Counted from the first letter of the stretch, positions 15,293 through 25,400 are shown. The stretch is DNA of 64,000 nucleotides from Kineosporia aurantiaca JCM 3230 (GCA_000719025.1 JODP01000006.1:434001-498000), one strand, 5' to 3'. The notes: generated by a model not told the origin, from the letters alone. Numbers and translations: made by a program.

Positions 15293-15712
15293 CTACCGCG
15301 GATCCAGCACCGCAGTGACGCCCTGGGCTACCCGCGGGGCCGGTCCGTTCGCCACCACGCCCGCGCTGGTCCAGGCCAGGATCTGCGTCAGCACCAGCAG
15401 GCCCTCAGCCATGCTGATCTGCCCGTCGGTCACCGCGGCCACGATGGCCTGCCCGATCGCCGCAGCCAGCGAAGCGACCAGCTTGGCCACCGCGTTGCTC
15501 GGGAAGAACGTGCCGGCCGCACCCGCGATCGCCAGGAGCGCGCTGATCCACGTCACCCCGGACGTGATCCGGCCGCCGGCGTCCGCCGCGTTCGACAGCA
15601 CCATCACCCCGGCCAGCAGCACCGGGCCCAGGCTGATCACGAACTTGCGCAGGTACGCGACCTGCAGCTCGTACCGGGTGGGGGTCGGGGACAGAGAATC
15701 GATCGTCGTCAT
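15293..15712 (-). CDS. Putative holin
   Basis: 139 residues with a short polar N-terminus and about three hydrophobic segments (around FVISLGPVLLAGVMVL, VTWISALLAIAGAAGTFF and a weaker ASLAAAIGQAIVAAV). This matches the size and topology of actinophage holins, which form membrane lesions that release or activate the endolysins. It lies downstream of two cell-wall hydrolase genes, and its ATG overlaps the preceding stop (ATGA). Confidence 0.65.
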   Translation of the reverse strand: MTTIDSLSPTPTRYELQVAYLRKFVISLGPVLLAGVMVLSNAADAGGRITSGVTWISALLAIAGAAGTFFPSNAVAKLVASLAAAIGQAIVAAVTDGQISMAEGLLVLTQILAWTSAGVVANGPAPRVAQGVTAVLDPR

Positions 15713-15942
15713 GGCATGGTCTCCGGATTCTGTTCGGTCAAGCGGGGAATGAGCGCCGCCCGGACGGCGGCGTCCTTCGCCTCCAGGAGGTGCTGGAGGC
15801 AGGCAACGAGCTGGGTGTTCGCCGGCAGCAGCTCGGCCGACTGATGCGCGAGGTCGCAGTACGGCTTGCTGACCGCCTGCAGATGGTCGTCGAGGTGCTC
15901 GTACGTGAAGAACAGCAGCAGCTCGGTGGTCTGCTCTTGCAT
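15709..15942 (-). CDS. Small phage protein between lysis genes
   Basis: 77 residues, mostly helical, soluble and acidic (begins MQEQTTELLLFFTYEHLDDH), with no recognised family. Its stop overlaps the holin start by 4 nt, so translation is coupled. Such small proteins beside actinophage holins are common but uncharacterised. Confidence 0.6.
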   Translation of the reverse strand: MQEQTTELLLFFTYEHLDDHLQAVSKPYCDLAHQSAELLPANTQLVACLQHLLEAKDAAVRAALIPRLTEQNPETMP

Positions 15943-15960
15943 GCCGGACTCACTCTCAGG

Positions 15961-16386
15961 TCAGGGTTTCGGCGTGGCCTTCGTGAGCGGCCGCGGCGGG
16001 ATGAGGTTCTGGAAGTCCGCCGGGATCCACGTCGAGAACGCGACCGAATCGCAGTGCTCGGCGTGATAGGCCGCCCGGGCGTACGCGATGTTGAAAGCCC
16101 CACGGTCCGTGGTGGTCGGCGGTGCACCCGGCGGGCCAATCGTCCCTGCGTACTGCCGGCAAGCCGTCACGTGCGTCGCCGCCTTCGCCGCCTCGGCCGC
16201 TGCGATCACCGCGGACTGCCGAGCATCACGGCGTCCCTGGGCAGCTGTCTGCTGCACCGACGTATTCAGGGCAATCACCGAGATGGTCAGAGCCGTCACG
16301 CCAATCAGGCAGCCCAGCACGCCGATCAGAGACACGATCCCCGTGGGCACCGACCACCAATGCCGTGACCGGCTCGAGCCGGTCAC
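15961..16386 (-). CDS. Phage membrane-anchored protein
   Basis: About 141 residues. The GTG at 16386 overlaps the previous stop (GTGA). A transmembrane segment near residues 14-40 (GIVSLIGVLGCLIGVTALTI) is followed by an Ala-rich helix and a domain with two Cys residues (THVTACRQY, AEHCDS). A longer upstream open frame in the same phase is a shadow of the neighbouring genes and was rejected. Its role in lysis or host-envelope interaction is inferred from position only. Confidence 0.6.
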   Translation of the reverse strand: MTGSSRSRHWWSVPTGIVSLIGVLGCLIGVTALTISVIALNTSVQQTAAQGRRDARQSAVIAAAEAAKAATHVTACRQYAGTIGPPGAPPTTTDRGAFNIAYARAAYHAEHCDSVAFSTWIPADFQNLIPPRPLTKATPKP

Positions 16387-16679
16387 GGGCGCCTCTTCGA
16401 CAGGGCTTGCTGCCACAGCTCTTGGTACCGATCCCGGTCCGCCCGGAGCCGATCCATCTCCGTGTCCTTCGCGTCCACCAGGTCGTTCCATCGCTTGTCC
16501 ATCCGCTCTTTCTCGTCGCGCTCGGCCTCGGCCTCCCGCTCGGCGGCTTCCTTCTGCGCCTCGGCCGTCTTCGTACGGCGCTCGGCCCGCTGGGCCCGCA
16601 CACCCAGGACGACCGTCGCCGCGACCGTCAAGAGCGTTCCGGCCAGACCGATCAGTGCGATCCAGATGGTCTTGTCCAC
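16383..16679 (-). CDS. Small membrane protein with coiled coil (spanin- or holin-like)
   Basis: 98 residues from a GTG with GGGAGGGG upstream. One N-terminal transmembrane segment (IWIALIGLAGTLLTVAATVVLG) is followed by a highly charged coiled coil rich in E, R and K to the end. This topology is seen in phage lysis accessory proteins. It is coupled to the next membrane-protein gene by a 4-nt overlap and follows the M15 peptidase gene. Confidence 0.6.
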   Translation of the reverse strand: MDKTIWIALIGLAGTLLTVAATVVLGVRAQRAERRTKTAEAQKEAAEREAEAERDEKERMDKRWNDLVDAKDTEMDRLRADRDRYQELWQQALSKRRP

Positions 16680-16724
16680 CTGCCCCTCCCAGGAGCTCGA
16701 GGGGGTCAGGGTCGAAAGTTGTTG

Positions 16725-17297
16725 TCACGTCGAGTAGGACCAGCCGCGGTTGGGGCCGGTGTCGCCGTGCCGGACCAGCCGGGCCGGGTTCGCGCCCAGG
16801 CCGCCGGGCTTGAAGATGCCGCGGTCGGTGAACCAGGCCACCGACCGGGCCGGCGCGAAGTCGCTCGCCTTCCCCAGCTTGTGCTGGGAGTGCAGCGCCC
16901 CCTTCACCGCGCGGTTGTGTTCCTCGCACCGGCACCCGGACACGATGGAGATACCCAGCCCGGACTCGGCCCGGTACCGCTCCATCTGCCGGATCGTCGA
17001 CCGCTGGATCCAGATCCGCGCGCACGAGGAGTACCGGCCGCCGCACTTACACCGGAACTCGATGAAGCTGAAATGCGCACTGGCCGTCGGCTTCCCAGCC
17101 CGGCGGCGCGACTCCGAGATCCGCAGAGCGGCCGAGGTCAGCGGGCCCGGCACGCCGTCCGCTTTTAGCGACGGCCCGAGGTTCCAGGCCAGCTGGAAGT
17201 TCCGGATCGCCTGCCGCCGCTCACCGGCCGTGCGGATCCGCCAGCCCAGGTTCTCGAGGATCGCCTCGACCTGGTTGAGGGTCAGGGTGTCAGTCAT
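16725..17297 (-). CDS. Endolysin-like peptidase M15 with peptidoglycan-binding domain
   Basis: About 190 residues. The first 60 resemble a PG-binding_1 domain (VEAILENLGWRI, LKADGVPGPLTSAAL). The rest has the M15A pattern: FRCKCGGRY, ISIVSGCRCEEHN, then SQHKLGKASDF, where the His and Asp are zinc ligands, and a final GWSYST with Trp. The family cleaves peptidoglycan stem or cross-bridge peptides. The ATG at 17297 overlaps the previous gene by 8 nt. It forms a two-enzyme lysis set with the transglycosylase at 17556. Confidence 0.8.
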   Translation of the reverse strand: MTDTLTLNQVEAILENLGWRIRTAGERRQAIRNFQLAWNLGPSLKADGVPGPLTSAALRISESRRRAGKPTASAHFSFIEFRCKCGGRYSSCARIWIQRSTIRQMERYRAESGLGISIVSGCRCEEHNRAVKGALHSQHKLGKASDFAPARSVAWFTDRGIFKPGGLGANPARLVRHGDTGPNRGWSYST

Positions 17298-17559
17298 CTG
17301 CTCGGTCCCCGATCTCCTGCAGCAGGGCCAGGTCGGCGCCTTCGTCGAACTCGAGGCCGTCGAGGGCATCGGCGCTCGGCTGCACCGGGCCACCGGAAAG
17401 GTCGGCGTCCGGCGCCTCCACGGGCGGCAGGCCCTGGTCGTCGTCATCGGGTCGGGCCGCCCAGCCCTCCGGCTCCGGGCTCAGGTCCATCGGCACCAGC
17501 GAGCTGGCCACCGTTCCGAACCGGTCCGGGCCATCCCCGGGATCGGGTGTCTGGGTCAT
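17290..17559 (-). CDS. Small acidic phage protein between lysins
   Basis: About 89 residues, strongly acidic and Pro-rich (RPDDDDQGL, FDEGADLALL), likely disordered. The ATG at 17559 overlaps the transglycosylase stop (ATGA), and its own stop overlaps the next gene, so the three genes form a translationally coupled unit. No family is recognised. Confidence 0.55.
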   Translation of the reverse strand: MTQTPDPGDGPDRFGTVASSLVPMDLSPEPEGWAARPDDDDQGLPPVEAPDADLSGGPVQPSADALDGLEFDEGADLALLQEIGDRADD

Positions 17560-18323
17560 CGCTTCGCTTCCTCCCACGCTTGATGGACCTTCGTCACATA
17601 GGCGAGGGGATCAGGGTCGGTCCCCGGGATCCCGCTCTCAGCCCATTCCTTCGCCGCCCTCGGGGAGTTATGCGCGGCGACCGCCAGCTCCCACGCATCC
17701 ATCCCCGGGCGCGCCACCCGCGCGAGTTCCTGGCGGTGCCCGATCAAGTCCTTCGCCGTCCACTCCAGCGCCCACTCAAAATCGGTGGCCTGCTCAACCG
17801 TCACGCCCGGGTGCGCCGCCCGGTTGATCTGGCAGATCCCCGTATCCGCAGGGGTCTTCACACCGACCGCGGCCGGATCCCACTGGCTCTCGGCCCCGAC
17901 AATCCCGCCCAGGCACCAGGCCGGCACGCCCCACGACATCGCCGTGGACACCACGATCGGGACCACCACCGCACGGACCGTCTTCGGACCGCAGATGCCG
18001 TCCTCGGTCAGCCGCCACCGGGCCTGGATCGCACGGAACGCGTCGCCGGTCCGCGGCCCCACCTGCCCGGTCAAGGCCAGGGCAGCTGTGCCGAGCTGCA
18101 GTTCGTTGGCCCGCTTCTGCAGCGCCCGCACACCGGCCGTGACCACGACCTCGTTGTACGTCGCCCCTTGGGCCAGGCCGGCCGCACCGACCAGGACCTC
18201 ACCCGCAGACGCCGCGCGGTAGTAGCCGCCACGGCCATGCTCCCCGGGCCGGGGCGGCAGCAGGCCGCCGAGCTCACTCCAGAAGCCACGTCCAGGCTGC
18301 TTCGGCGTGGGTGTCTGGCTCAT
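17556..18323 (-). CDS. Lytic transglycosylase-type endolysin
   Basis: 255 residues. A central peptidoglycan-binding-like segment (LALTGQVGPRTGDAFRAIQARW, GICGPKTV) is followed by an SLT-like domain: GGIVGAESQWDPAAVG contains the catalytic Glu, and DTGICQINRAAHP is the usual motif after it. It would cleave the glycan strand between MurNAc and GlcNAc at lysis or during entry. It heads the leftward lysis operon and is divergent from the gene at 18433. Confidence 0.8.
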   Translation of the reverse strand: MSQTPTPKQPGRGFWSELGGLLPPRPGEHGRGGYYRAASAGEVLVGAAGLAQGATYNEVVVTAGVRALQKRANELQLGTAALALTGQVGPRTGDAFRAIQARWRLTEDGICGPKTVRAVVVPIVVSTAMSWGVPAWCLGGIVGAESQWDPAAVGVKTPADTGICQINRAAHPGVTVEQATDFEWALEWTAKDLIGHRQELARVARPGMDAWELAVAAHNSPRAAKEWAESGIPGTDPDPLAYVTKVHQAWEEAKR

Positions 18324-18432
18324 GGCGGGCTCTCCGGCGGTCGCATAGAAAGAGGCTATCTGCTCTATCGGATATTACTATCGCCGCTGGTAGAACCGTG
18401 TTACCGCGCCGTCGCAACAAGAGGGACGAACC
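18324..18432. promoter_or_regulatory. Divergent control region with CTATC repeats
   Basis: This 109-nt gap between two divergent genes is AT-richer than its surroundings and carries three CTATC units within about 30 nt (18356-18390), including a GATATTACTATC stretch. It should hold promoters for both the lysis operon and the rightward gene; an operator role is inference. AGAGGGA lies before the 18433 start. Confidence 0.45.
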
Positions 18433-19545
18433 ATGCCGAGTGCGCCCAAGCTGTGTGCCGCCGCCCGTCCGTGCACTGCCTGCGAACCCGAGAAGACTGA
18501 GCCGCACTGCCGGCCGATGAAGGATGTGCACCTCGACTCCTGCGCCGACCCCGAGACCTGCCGCGGCTGCATGCCCCGCCTCGCCCGCCCCGGCTCGGAG
18601 GTCTGCGACAACTGCCACACCTCAACCACTGGGCCCCTCGACCAGATCGCCGAGCTGCACGAAGATCTGCTGACCCCAACGAAGGCGACCCGAGCCAGCC
18701 AGAAGGTGCTCGGGTCCGAGCCGGCCGCGGCCCTCGCCGATACCGCGCTCGACGCTCGCGCCGCGATCGAGCAGTACCTGACCCGCTGGAACGTCTACCT
18801 CGACCAGACTGTTGGCGCGTTCCCCTGGGGCAAGCAGCTCACGGAGGGCCGCTGGATGATCGCACCACCCTGGTCAAAAGCACGCTGGCTGGCCGAGTCC
18901 TGGGCGCCGGAGCGCACCGTCGCAGCCATGGCGGTCCGGCTCAGCCGGCACGTCGACCGGCTCCTGGCCGACCCCAGCCAGGCCGACAAGCTCGTCCACG
19001 ACACAGTCACCATCGCGGCTGACGCTCGGCGCCGCGCCTACCCGGCCCAACCTCAGGGCAGGTACATCGGGACCTGCCCCGTCGGCGGCCCAGAGGGCGT
19101 CCCCTGTGGCGGCCTCGTCCGCGCCGACATCGACACCTCCACCCTGACCGGGTACGCCCAGTGCTCCACCTGCAAGACCCGCTGCCTGATCGAGTGGTGG
19201 CAGGCGCAGATGCCCTCCGACCAGCAGCCCTGGATGGGGCTGAAAGCCCTGCGCTGGCACTTGGCCCTGCACCACCACCGGCAGCTCTCCGACTCCACCA
19301 TTCGCAGCTGGGCGCGCATGGTCAGCGACCCGGAGGCATACGCGGCCGGGCCCGAGCCCGAGCTGCGGCACGTCTGCGAGCTGGCCACCCGCCGGGCGCT
19401 CTACAACGTCGCCGAGGCCGTGGACCTGTGCAAGCTCGAGCGGCGCCGTGGCCGGCCCCGCATCGCCCAGGCCGTAGCCACCGCCGCGGCCGCCGTCACC
19501 GTCGCTCAGGCCCTGACCCGAACCGACCTCATCCGGAGCTCCTGA
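18433..19545 (+). CDS. Cys-rich phage protein, opposite to the late genes
   Basis: 370 residues. The N-terminus has three clustered cysteine pairs (CTACEP, CRGCMPRL, CDNCHTS), probably zinc-binding. A second pair group appears around residues 215-250 (CPVGGPEGVPCGG, CSTCKTRCL). The C-terminal part is helical, with a TIRSWARM segment that may be a helix-turn-helix. A DNA-binding or regulatory role is inferred. It is one of only two rightward genes within the late region and has its own promoter region and a terminator hairpin. Confidence 0.6.
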   Translation: MPSAPKLCAAARPCTACEPEKTEPHCRPMKDVHLDSCADPETCRGCMPRLARPGSEVCDNCHTSTTGPLDQIAELHEDLLTPTKATRASQKVLGSEPAAALADTALDARAAIEQYLTRWNVYLDQTVGAFPWGKQLTEGRWMIAPPWSKARWLAESWAPERTVAAMAVRLSRHVDRLLADPSQADKLVHDTVTIAADARRRAYPAQPQGRYIGTCPVGGPEGVPCGGLVRADIDTSTLTGYAQCSTCKTRCLIEWWQAQMPSDQQPWMGLKALRWHLALHHHRQLSDSTIRSWARMVSDPEAYAAGPEPELRHVCELATRRALYNVAEAVDLCKLERRRGRPRIAQAVATAAAAVTVAQALTRTDLIRSS

Positions 19546-19560
19546 CCCGCAAACGGCGAA

Positions 19561-19607
19561 GAGCCCGCCACCACCCGGCCCCGAAGGGCTCGAGCGGTGG
19601 CGGGCTC
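19561..19607. terminator. Strong bidirectional terminator hairpin
   Basis: A perfect 12-bp inverted repeat (GAGCCCGCCACC / GGTGGCGGGCTC) with a 23-nt loop lies between the convergent genes ending at 19545 and 19636. It could stop transcription from both sides. Confidence 0.75.
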
Positions 19608-19635
19608 TCGCACGCGGCACGCGATGGCGCAGACG

Positions 19636-20187
19636 CTACTCGGTACCGGTCCCGACCCAGCGAACCTGGAGGCCGACCTTCCGGATCCCCGGATCCACAC
19701 CCAGGCTGCCGCCCGAGTTCTGTGCCACGAACATCTGGATCACATCGTCCGTGCTGAAATGCTTGTCGAAGATCACGCTCAGCGTGGTGATCTGGGACGG
19801 CGACGCATCCCGAGTATCACTGGACAGGAAGCTCCCGCCGGTCGGGCTGCCGTCCGCGTTCTGCCGGATGGTCAGCCGCCGAAACCCCGCGGAGTCGCTG
19901 AGGAACCGGGCAAACGCGTTCACGTGGTAGATCCCATCGGTCTTAATGGTGATCTTCGAGTTCTCGCCGCCCGCGACGGAGTGCATGCCGTCGGTGTCCC
20001 ACTCCTCCCCGGCCAGGCCGAGAAGTGTGTCCACCCCGCCGCCCGGGATGGTGCCCTCGACGTCGCGGTACGCCGACACCGAGGGCGGGTTCCCGACGAA
20101 AGCGAGGTAGTCGGCCAGGTCACCAAGGTAAGAGTCCGAGACCCGCTGCCCAGCCAGACGGGTGGGGACGGCCGGTGGCGCGCCCAT
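19636..20187 (-). CDS. Minor tail / virion surface protein, jelly-roll-like
   Basis: 183 residues, beta-rich. The segment after about residue 70 (SKITIKTDGIYHVNAFARF, RLTIRQNADG, STDDVIQMFVAQNSGG, VGLQVRWVG) has the pattern of a C1q/TNF-like jelly roll found at phage tail tips. It is the last gene of the tail module and overlaps the preceding stop by one base (TGATG). A host-surface contact role is inferred. Confidence 0.6.
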   Translation of the reverse strand: MGAPPAVPTRLAGQRVSDSYLGDLADYLAFVGNPPSVSAYRDVEGTIPGGGVDTLLGLAGEEWDTDGMHSVAGGENSKITIKTDGIYHVNAFARFLSDSAGFRRLTIRQNADGSPTGGSFLSSDTRDASPSQITTLSVIFDKHFSTDDVIQMFVAQNSGGSLGVDPGIRKVGLQVRWVGTGTE

Positions 20188-22415
20188 CAGGGACTCACCC
20201 GGGCGTCAGGCGCAATGAACACATCGCGCCCGGCCTTGTGCGCGGTCGGCAGGGTGCCCCGGGCGCCCCGAGCCACCGTCACCGTCTGCGGGCTGAAAGT
20301 AGCCGCCGGCGGGGTCTGAATCGTCATCTGCTCTCCGTCGATCTGGATGGTCAGCGGGTAATCCCCGGCCGCCCGGGTCAGCTGATGACCGGGCGCGGTG
20401 ATGGTCAGACTGGTTGCCCCCGCGGTCAGCGCGCTGCACTTCGCGACCCCGGCCTCCCAGCCGACCCGGCCCAGGTAGTCGTCGCCCACGATGGACTCAG
20501 CGGGAGAGTCGGCAGGCAGAGTGGTGAAGGTCCAGCGGGCGCTGGTGGGGCCGATCTCCTCAACCCAGGAAATCACGTGGCAGTCGAAGCTGGAGATGCC
20601 GAAGATCTTCGGGTCGAGTCCGGTCACCCGGAGCCGGGCCCCGGGCCGCAGCGCGAGGAACACCGGCCACAGCGTGGAGTCGCTGACCGCGGTGGCCAGG
20701 TCCACGCCGAACTTACTCAGGCTGAGCCGCTTGATCCGGCCGACCTGCCACGCCGCAACGCTCTTCGCTGCGGCCACGTCGACCGCGCACGTCTCGATCG
20801 TGCCCGCGTCCCGGATCCCGCCCAGCGCCTCGGCCGCCTCGTCGATGTAGACGGCCTCGCCATCCGGGCACGTCGCGGTCGCCCGGGTCGGAGTGTCCGC
20901 CACGGTCAGGCCCCACTCGTGGCCGGCCGAGATGTCGTCGTCCTCCCACAGCCGGATCACCGCGGCCGCCGCCGTGGGCCGGAACTCGGGGCCGGTCAGC
21001 AGCTCGACCCGGTCCGCTGCCGGGTTGTGCCAGATGCACCCGCCGACCGTGATGGCCAACTCGCTGATGCAGTCCAGCTGCGGTCGGCCCATCGAGGAGT
21101 GGATCGCGACCATGCGGGTCTCGTCTCCCACGATGGCCTGCCCGCCGCCGTAGGTGCGCCACGCCATCAGGTCGCCCCACCGCCGGGACGTCGAGTGCTC
21201 GAACCCGTTGCGCTGGTAGTCCTCGAGCCCACCGAACGTCGCCGTGCTCACCATCAGCCCGGCAAAGCTCGAGGTCACGCCGCGCTGCTGGGCACCCCGG
21301 TTGTACGGGGACATCTGCCCGCCGGCCACGATGTACTCCTGGTCCAGGAGGCTGTGGTCGTCGATACCACGCACCACCGCGCTGTCGTCGTAATAGAAGC
21401 TCAGCCGGTCGGTGCGTGACTGCCAGATGAACATGGAATGCCAGGCGCCATCAGCAGGTTTCGTATCAAACACGCCGCACAGGACGTTATTCGAATCGCG
21501 CAGCTCCAGCTGGAAAACGCCGCTGTCCGGGACGGACTCCGCGTACCTCAGGTGCCAGATCAGCGTGCCATCGTCATCGCCGCCGGCCCGGCCCCGGCGC
21601 CCGGACAGCAGCATGTCGTACTCCGGCAGATACGGGGCATCGCCCTCCAGCCGGAACCACACCATCATCGTCTTCATCCCGCGGCCGTGGCGGGCCAGGA
21701 CCACCGGGCCCCGCCCGGTCTCGTCCGGGGTCACCGTGACCGCGCCCTCCATCGTCAGGGCGTCCGGGTCCAGCCGGGCGATCTGGCCCCGCCTGCTGTT
21801 CGCCAGGACCCGCACCGCCGGCAAGCCCTTCCCGGCATACCCGGTGTTCCGGAAGCTGGTGGCGCCGTCCTCCTCGCCGAACATCCACACATCGCTCACG
21901 CCGCCGGCGCCCTTGGCCAGCGCGTTCCACCGCTCGTTCACGTCAGACTTCAGGTTCTGGCTCGCGGCATCCGCGAGCCGATCAGACGCCGTCAGGGTCA
22001 CGGTCCCGTCGAACTGCGCATCGGAGAACGTCGGGTTCAGGCCGTCGATCCGCCCGAGGAAACGACGCTTGCGCAGGCCGGCCGGGCTGGTCACCCAGTA
22101 CTCGACCGCGGCCCCCAGCGTCAGATCCGGGTAGTGCGGCGACCCGGGATTGTCCGGCGTGTACGCCCCGGACCGGTTGCTCAGTTCGGCCTTCAGCGTG
22201 CTCGGCTGCGGTGCCTCCACCTCGGAACTGCGGGACTGGAACGCGACCTCGGTGGTGCCGATCACGTCCGCCGAGAGGTCGACCTTCACGCCGCCGATCG
22301 TGACCAGCAGCTCGTGATTCCACGTCGGCGCCGGCACACCCGGCACCTCGATCTCACCGGGAATCCCCGGGTACGTCGAGGCCCCGGGATAGGTGTCAGG
22401 TCCAGCCCACGCCAC
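20187..22415 (-). CDS. Minor tail protein with LamG-like insert
   Basis: 742 residues. The N-terminal 150 (ELLVTIGGVKVDLSADV, LGRIDGLNPTF) resemble distal or baseplate-hub-type minor tail proteins of actinophages. A middle region around 190-400 looks like a concanavalin/LamG-type beta-sandwich (KTMMVWFRLEG, FQLELRDSNNVLCGVFD). The C-terminal part returns to hub-like sequence and ends with a repeat of short strands. It is placed after the tape measure and spike genes, as expected for the tail tip. A sugar-binding role for the insert is inference. Confidence 0.7.
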   Translation of the reverse strand: MAWAGPDTYPGASTYPGIPGEIEVPGVPAPTWNHELLVTIGGVKVDLSADVIGTTEVAFQSRSSEVEAPQPSTLKAELSNRSGAYTPDNPGSPHYPDLTLGAAVEYWVTSPAGLRKRRFLGRIDGLNPTFSDAQFDGTVTLTASDRLADAASQNLKSDVNERWNALAKGAGGVSDVWMFGEEDGATSFRNTGYAGKGLPAVRVLANSRRGQIARLDPDALTMEGAVTVTPDETGRGPVVLARHGRGMKTMMVWFRLEGDAPYLPEYDMLLSGRRGRAGGDDDGTLIWHLRYAESVPDSGVFQLELRDSNNVLCGVFDTKPADGAWHSMFIWQSRTDRLSFYYDDSAVVRGIDDHSLLDQEYIVAGGQMSPYNRGAQQRGVTSSFAGLMVSTATFGGLEDYQRNGFEHSTSRRWGDLMAWRTYGGGQAIVGDETRMVAIHSSMGRPQLDCISELAITVGGCIWHNPAADRVELLTGPEFRPTAAAAVIRLWEDDDISAGHEWGLTVADTPTRATATCPDGEAVYIDEAAEALGGIRDAGTIETCAVDVAAAKSVAAWQVGRIKRLSLSKFGVDLATAVSDSTLWPVFLALRPGARLRVTGLDPKIFGISSFDCHVISWVEEIGPTSARWTFTTLPADSPAESIVGDDYLGRVGWEAGVAKCSALTAGATSLTITAPGHQLTRAAGDYPLTIQIDGEQMTIQTPPAATFSPQTVTVARGARGTLPTAHKAGRDVFIAPDARVSP

Positions 22416-22430
22416 AACCAGTCACCCCCG

Positions 22431-25400
22431 TCAGAACGCAGCCTTGTAGGCGTTCGCCGCGTTCGGGTAGTTGCCGGTCATCATGCGGTGCTCGAATGAC
22501 GGGTCCGACCCGATGTCCTCGTAATAGCCCTCGAAAGCGAGAATGTCAGCGATCGAAACGAAAACACCCTTCATCTGGTTGATGAAGTACGGGTTATCGC
22601 CAGCGCCGCCAGCAGCGGAACCGACGAGCGCCCATTCCTCCACGCCGATCTGTTTCGAGTTGGCGCGGCACCAGGTGGCAATATCGTTGAACCCGGGGGA
22701 CTCGTTGAGGGTGCCGTTCCAGTTCCCCGAGTTCGTTGCCGGATACCAGTCGTACGTGTCGTACCCGACAACATCGAAAATGGTCCCGTACGCGTGGGTG
22801 CCGAGGAGCTGGTTGTAGACCGACTGCCAAGTCGTGCCCGCGCGCTTCTGACCGCGGGTCATGTTGATGCTGATCTGCACGTTCGGCGCGTACTTCTTCA
22901 CCGACAGGCTGACGTTCTTCACGGCCTGCACGTACGAGTCCACGCTGTTCTGTGTCGGCTTGCCGCCGTTCTCGTTTCCCCAGCTCCACTTGTACCAGTA
23001 CCCATTGCATTCCCAGCCCAGGCGAAGAATGAAACGGCGGGTATTCAGGCCCCGTGCCACGAGAGTCTGAGCGAACGCTTCCCACCGGGCATTGTTGTTG
23101 CCCGCGGCTGTCGCCGAGTTGTTCTGCGCGCCCTCCGTTTCCGGCTGCGGCGGAATGCAGTAGACGATGTACCCCGGCCAGCTCGTCCACTCCGTGGGGA
23201 TGTGACCATGCATGTCGTCCCACGTCTGCCGCGGCGGGAAGTGCAGGAACCCGTCGACCGGGCGGTCCCGCCACGTGCCGAAGCTGTTGGCCAAGGCGGG
23301 GGTGTCCGGCGCGTTGCCCCACTTGGCCACGCCCGAGTTCCAGGGCATCCCGGACCGGCCGACCAGCGGAACACCCGTGCCACTCGGCTCCGGCGCTCCA
23401 CCTCCACCGCCGCCCGGGCCAGCGCTGCCCCCGCCGCCGGAGCCCGGCTCGGTGGTGCCGTCCCCACCGAACGCCTCCTCCGGGTCCACATAGGTGGTCC
23501 CGGTGACCGCGGACCCAATGCTCTCCGTGCCGCCGTCGGCCAGGCCCGACTGCAGCGTGATACCCGAGCTCGCGGTGCCAGCCCGGGTGTAGCTCCCGGT
23601 GCCGGGGAAGATCTCGTTCGACCGGAACAGGGCGCCCGTGTTGCCGCCGCCGTCGAAGAACTCGGCTCCACCCAGGTCGTGCATAGTGTTGCCGGTGACC
23701 CGGGCGTTCGGGCAGTTCGTCAGGGCGACGCCCTTCGGCGACCAGGACAGGTCACAGCCGTCGATGCGGATCGTGTCGCAGCCCCACGCCATGATCTGCC
23801 AGCCCGACCCGATCGGGTCCTCGATCGTGACCCGCGACAGGTGCGTCCCCGGCGCGTTCACCAGCTGCAGCGGCCCACACCGGTGGAGCGCCACGTTCTC
23901 CAGGGTCAGGTTCCGCACCACGTCGTTCGGTCCGCCGTCGATCTGGAACGGAGCAATCACATCCCAGAACTCGCTGTCCCGCACGACGAACCCAGTGGAA
24001 AGCTGAGTGTCGTCGCCAGGCAGCTTCACCATCTTGATCCCGATGCGCGCACCACGGACGACGCCCTGCCAAATGTTGTCCGCGCAGTCCGGGATGACCT
24101 CGATCGCGGCCCCGTGGTAATCCACGACGAGGCAGTCGACCGCCGTGTTCGCGTTATCCCCGGGCCGGTGCGACGGGTTCCCCCACTTCCACGCGGTCCG
24201 CTCGTGGTCGCTGTCCGGGGTCCGCCTGGTGCCGCCCTGCGCCGTGCACGAAACCGTCTTGTTCCGGCCGCAGTCCGCGCCGTGCCAGTCGTAGTCGCTG
24301 ATCCGGGCATCCGTGGAAACGCAGCCGTGCGCCTCGCATCCGGCGGCCCCGTTGAACCACAGCACCGAGTGACGGCAGCCCGTGACGGCCAGGCCCTTCA
24401 CCGTGCAGTTTGTGGCCCCGTAGAAGCTCACTCCGTACCCGCGGCCGGCGTCGGTGTCGCTGGGATTGGCGATGGCCCCGCCGATGGCGTGGCAGTCCAA
24501 GGAGTCCGTGAACCGGATGGCGTGGCCGCTCCAGCTGACGCCGCCGTCGCCCCCGCCGATGATGTGCGCGTTCGTGATCACCACGTTGTGCGCGTACCGC
24601 ACCTCGATGGCGTGCTGCCCGTCCGCCTGCTGCGCTGCGAAGCTAATCCGGAAGTTCCGCAGCTCCACGTCCTTCAGCGCCTCGAGCCGCTCGACCCGAG
24701 CCGTCTGCGCCAGGTCGTAGGTGTGCTTCAGAGGATGCGAAAGCTTCAGGTGAGTCGCGTCTGGGACCTCCGCGACGATCGCGACCTCTTTGTGCGCGAA
24801 GTTGCCCGTCTGCACGTCGCCGTTGCCATCGAGCGTATTGGTGTCGTCGAGGATCCGGACCACGTCGCCGACGTGGAAGATCCCCGCGGTGGCCAACGTG
24901 ATGAGGGTGTCCCCGAGCGCGTTGGAACCGGCGGTCATCGCCGACTGCACCACCAGAGTCAGCTGTGATTCCTTGTTGCTGAAGGTCGTGTCGTTGACCG
25001 CCTTGAACTCCTTCGGCAGGCCGTCGACCACGGTGATGGTCAGGGCGGTCCGGTCGATCGCCGAGACGAAGCTGTGAAAGATCTCGGTGTTCGGCACGCT
25101 GCCGCTGGCCGTGCGCTTCCCCCGCAGGCCGATGTAGATGCCGGGCACCCAGTCCGCTGGGATCTGGTCGACGTGCAGGACATGCGAGCCCAGCGGCGCA
25201 TCAGCAGTGAGAGCAGGCTTCGCGTTGAAATCGGTGGGCTGCTCCTCGATCACACCCCACGGACGGATCCGGGCGTCCGTGCCCAGCAGCAGCTCGACAT
25301 CGGACTCCAGCACCACGCCGCTGGCCGAGATCGTCACCGTCGAGTTGATGTAGCACTTCGCCCCCGGCGGACCATGGATCAGCAGGTGCGTGGACAGTTC

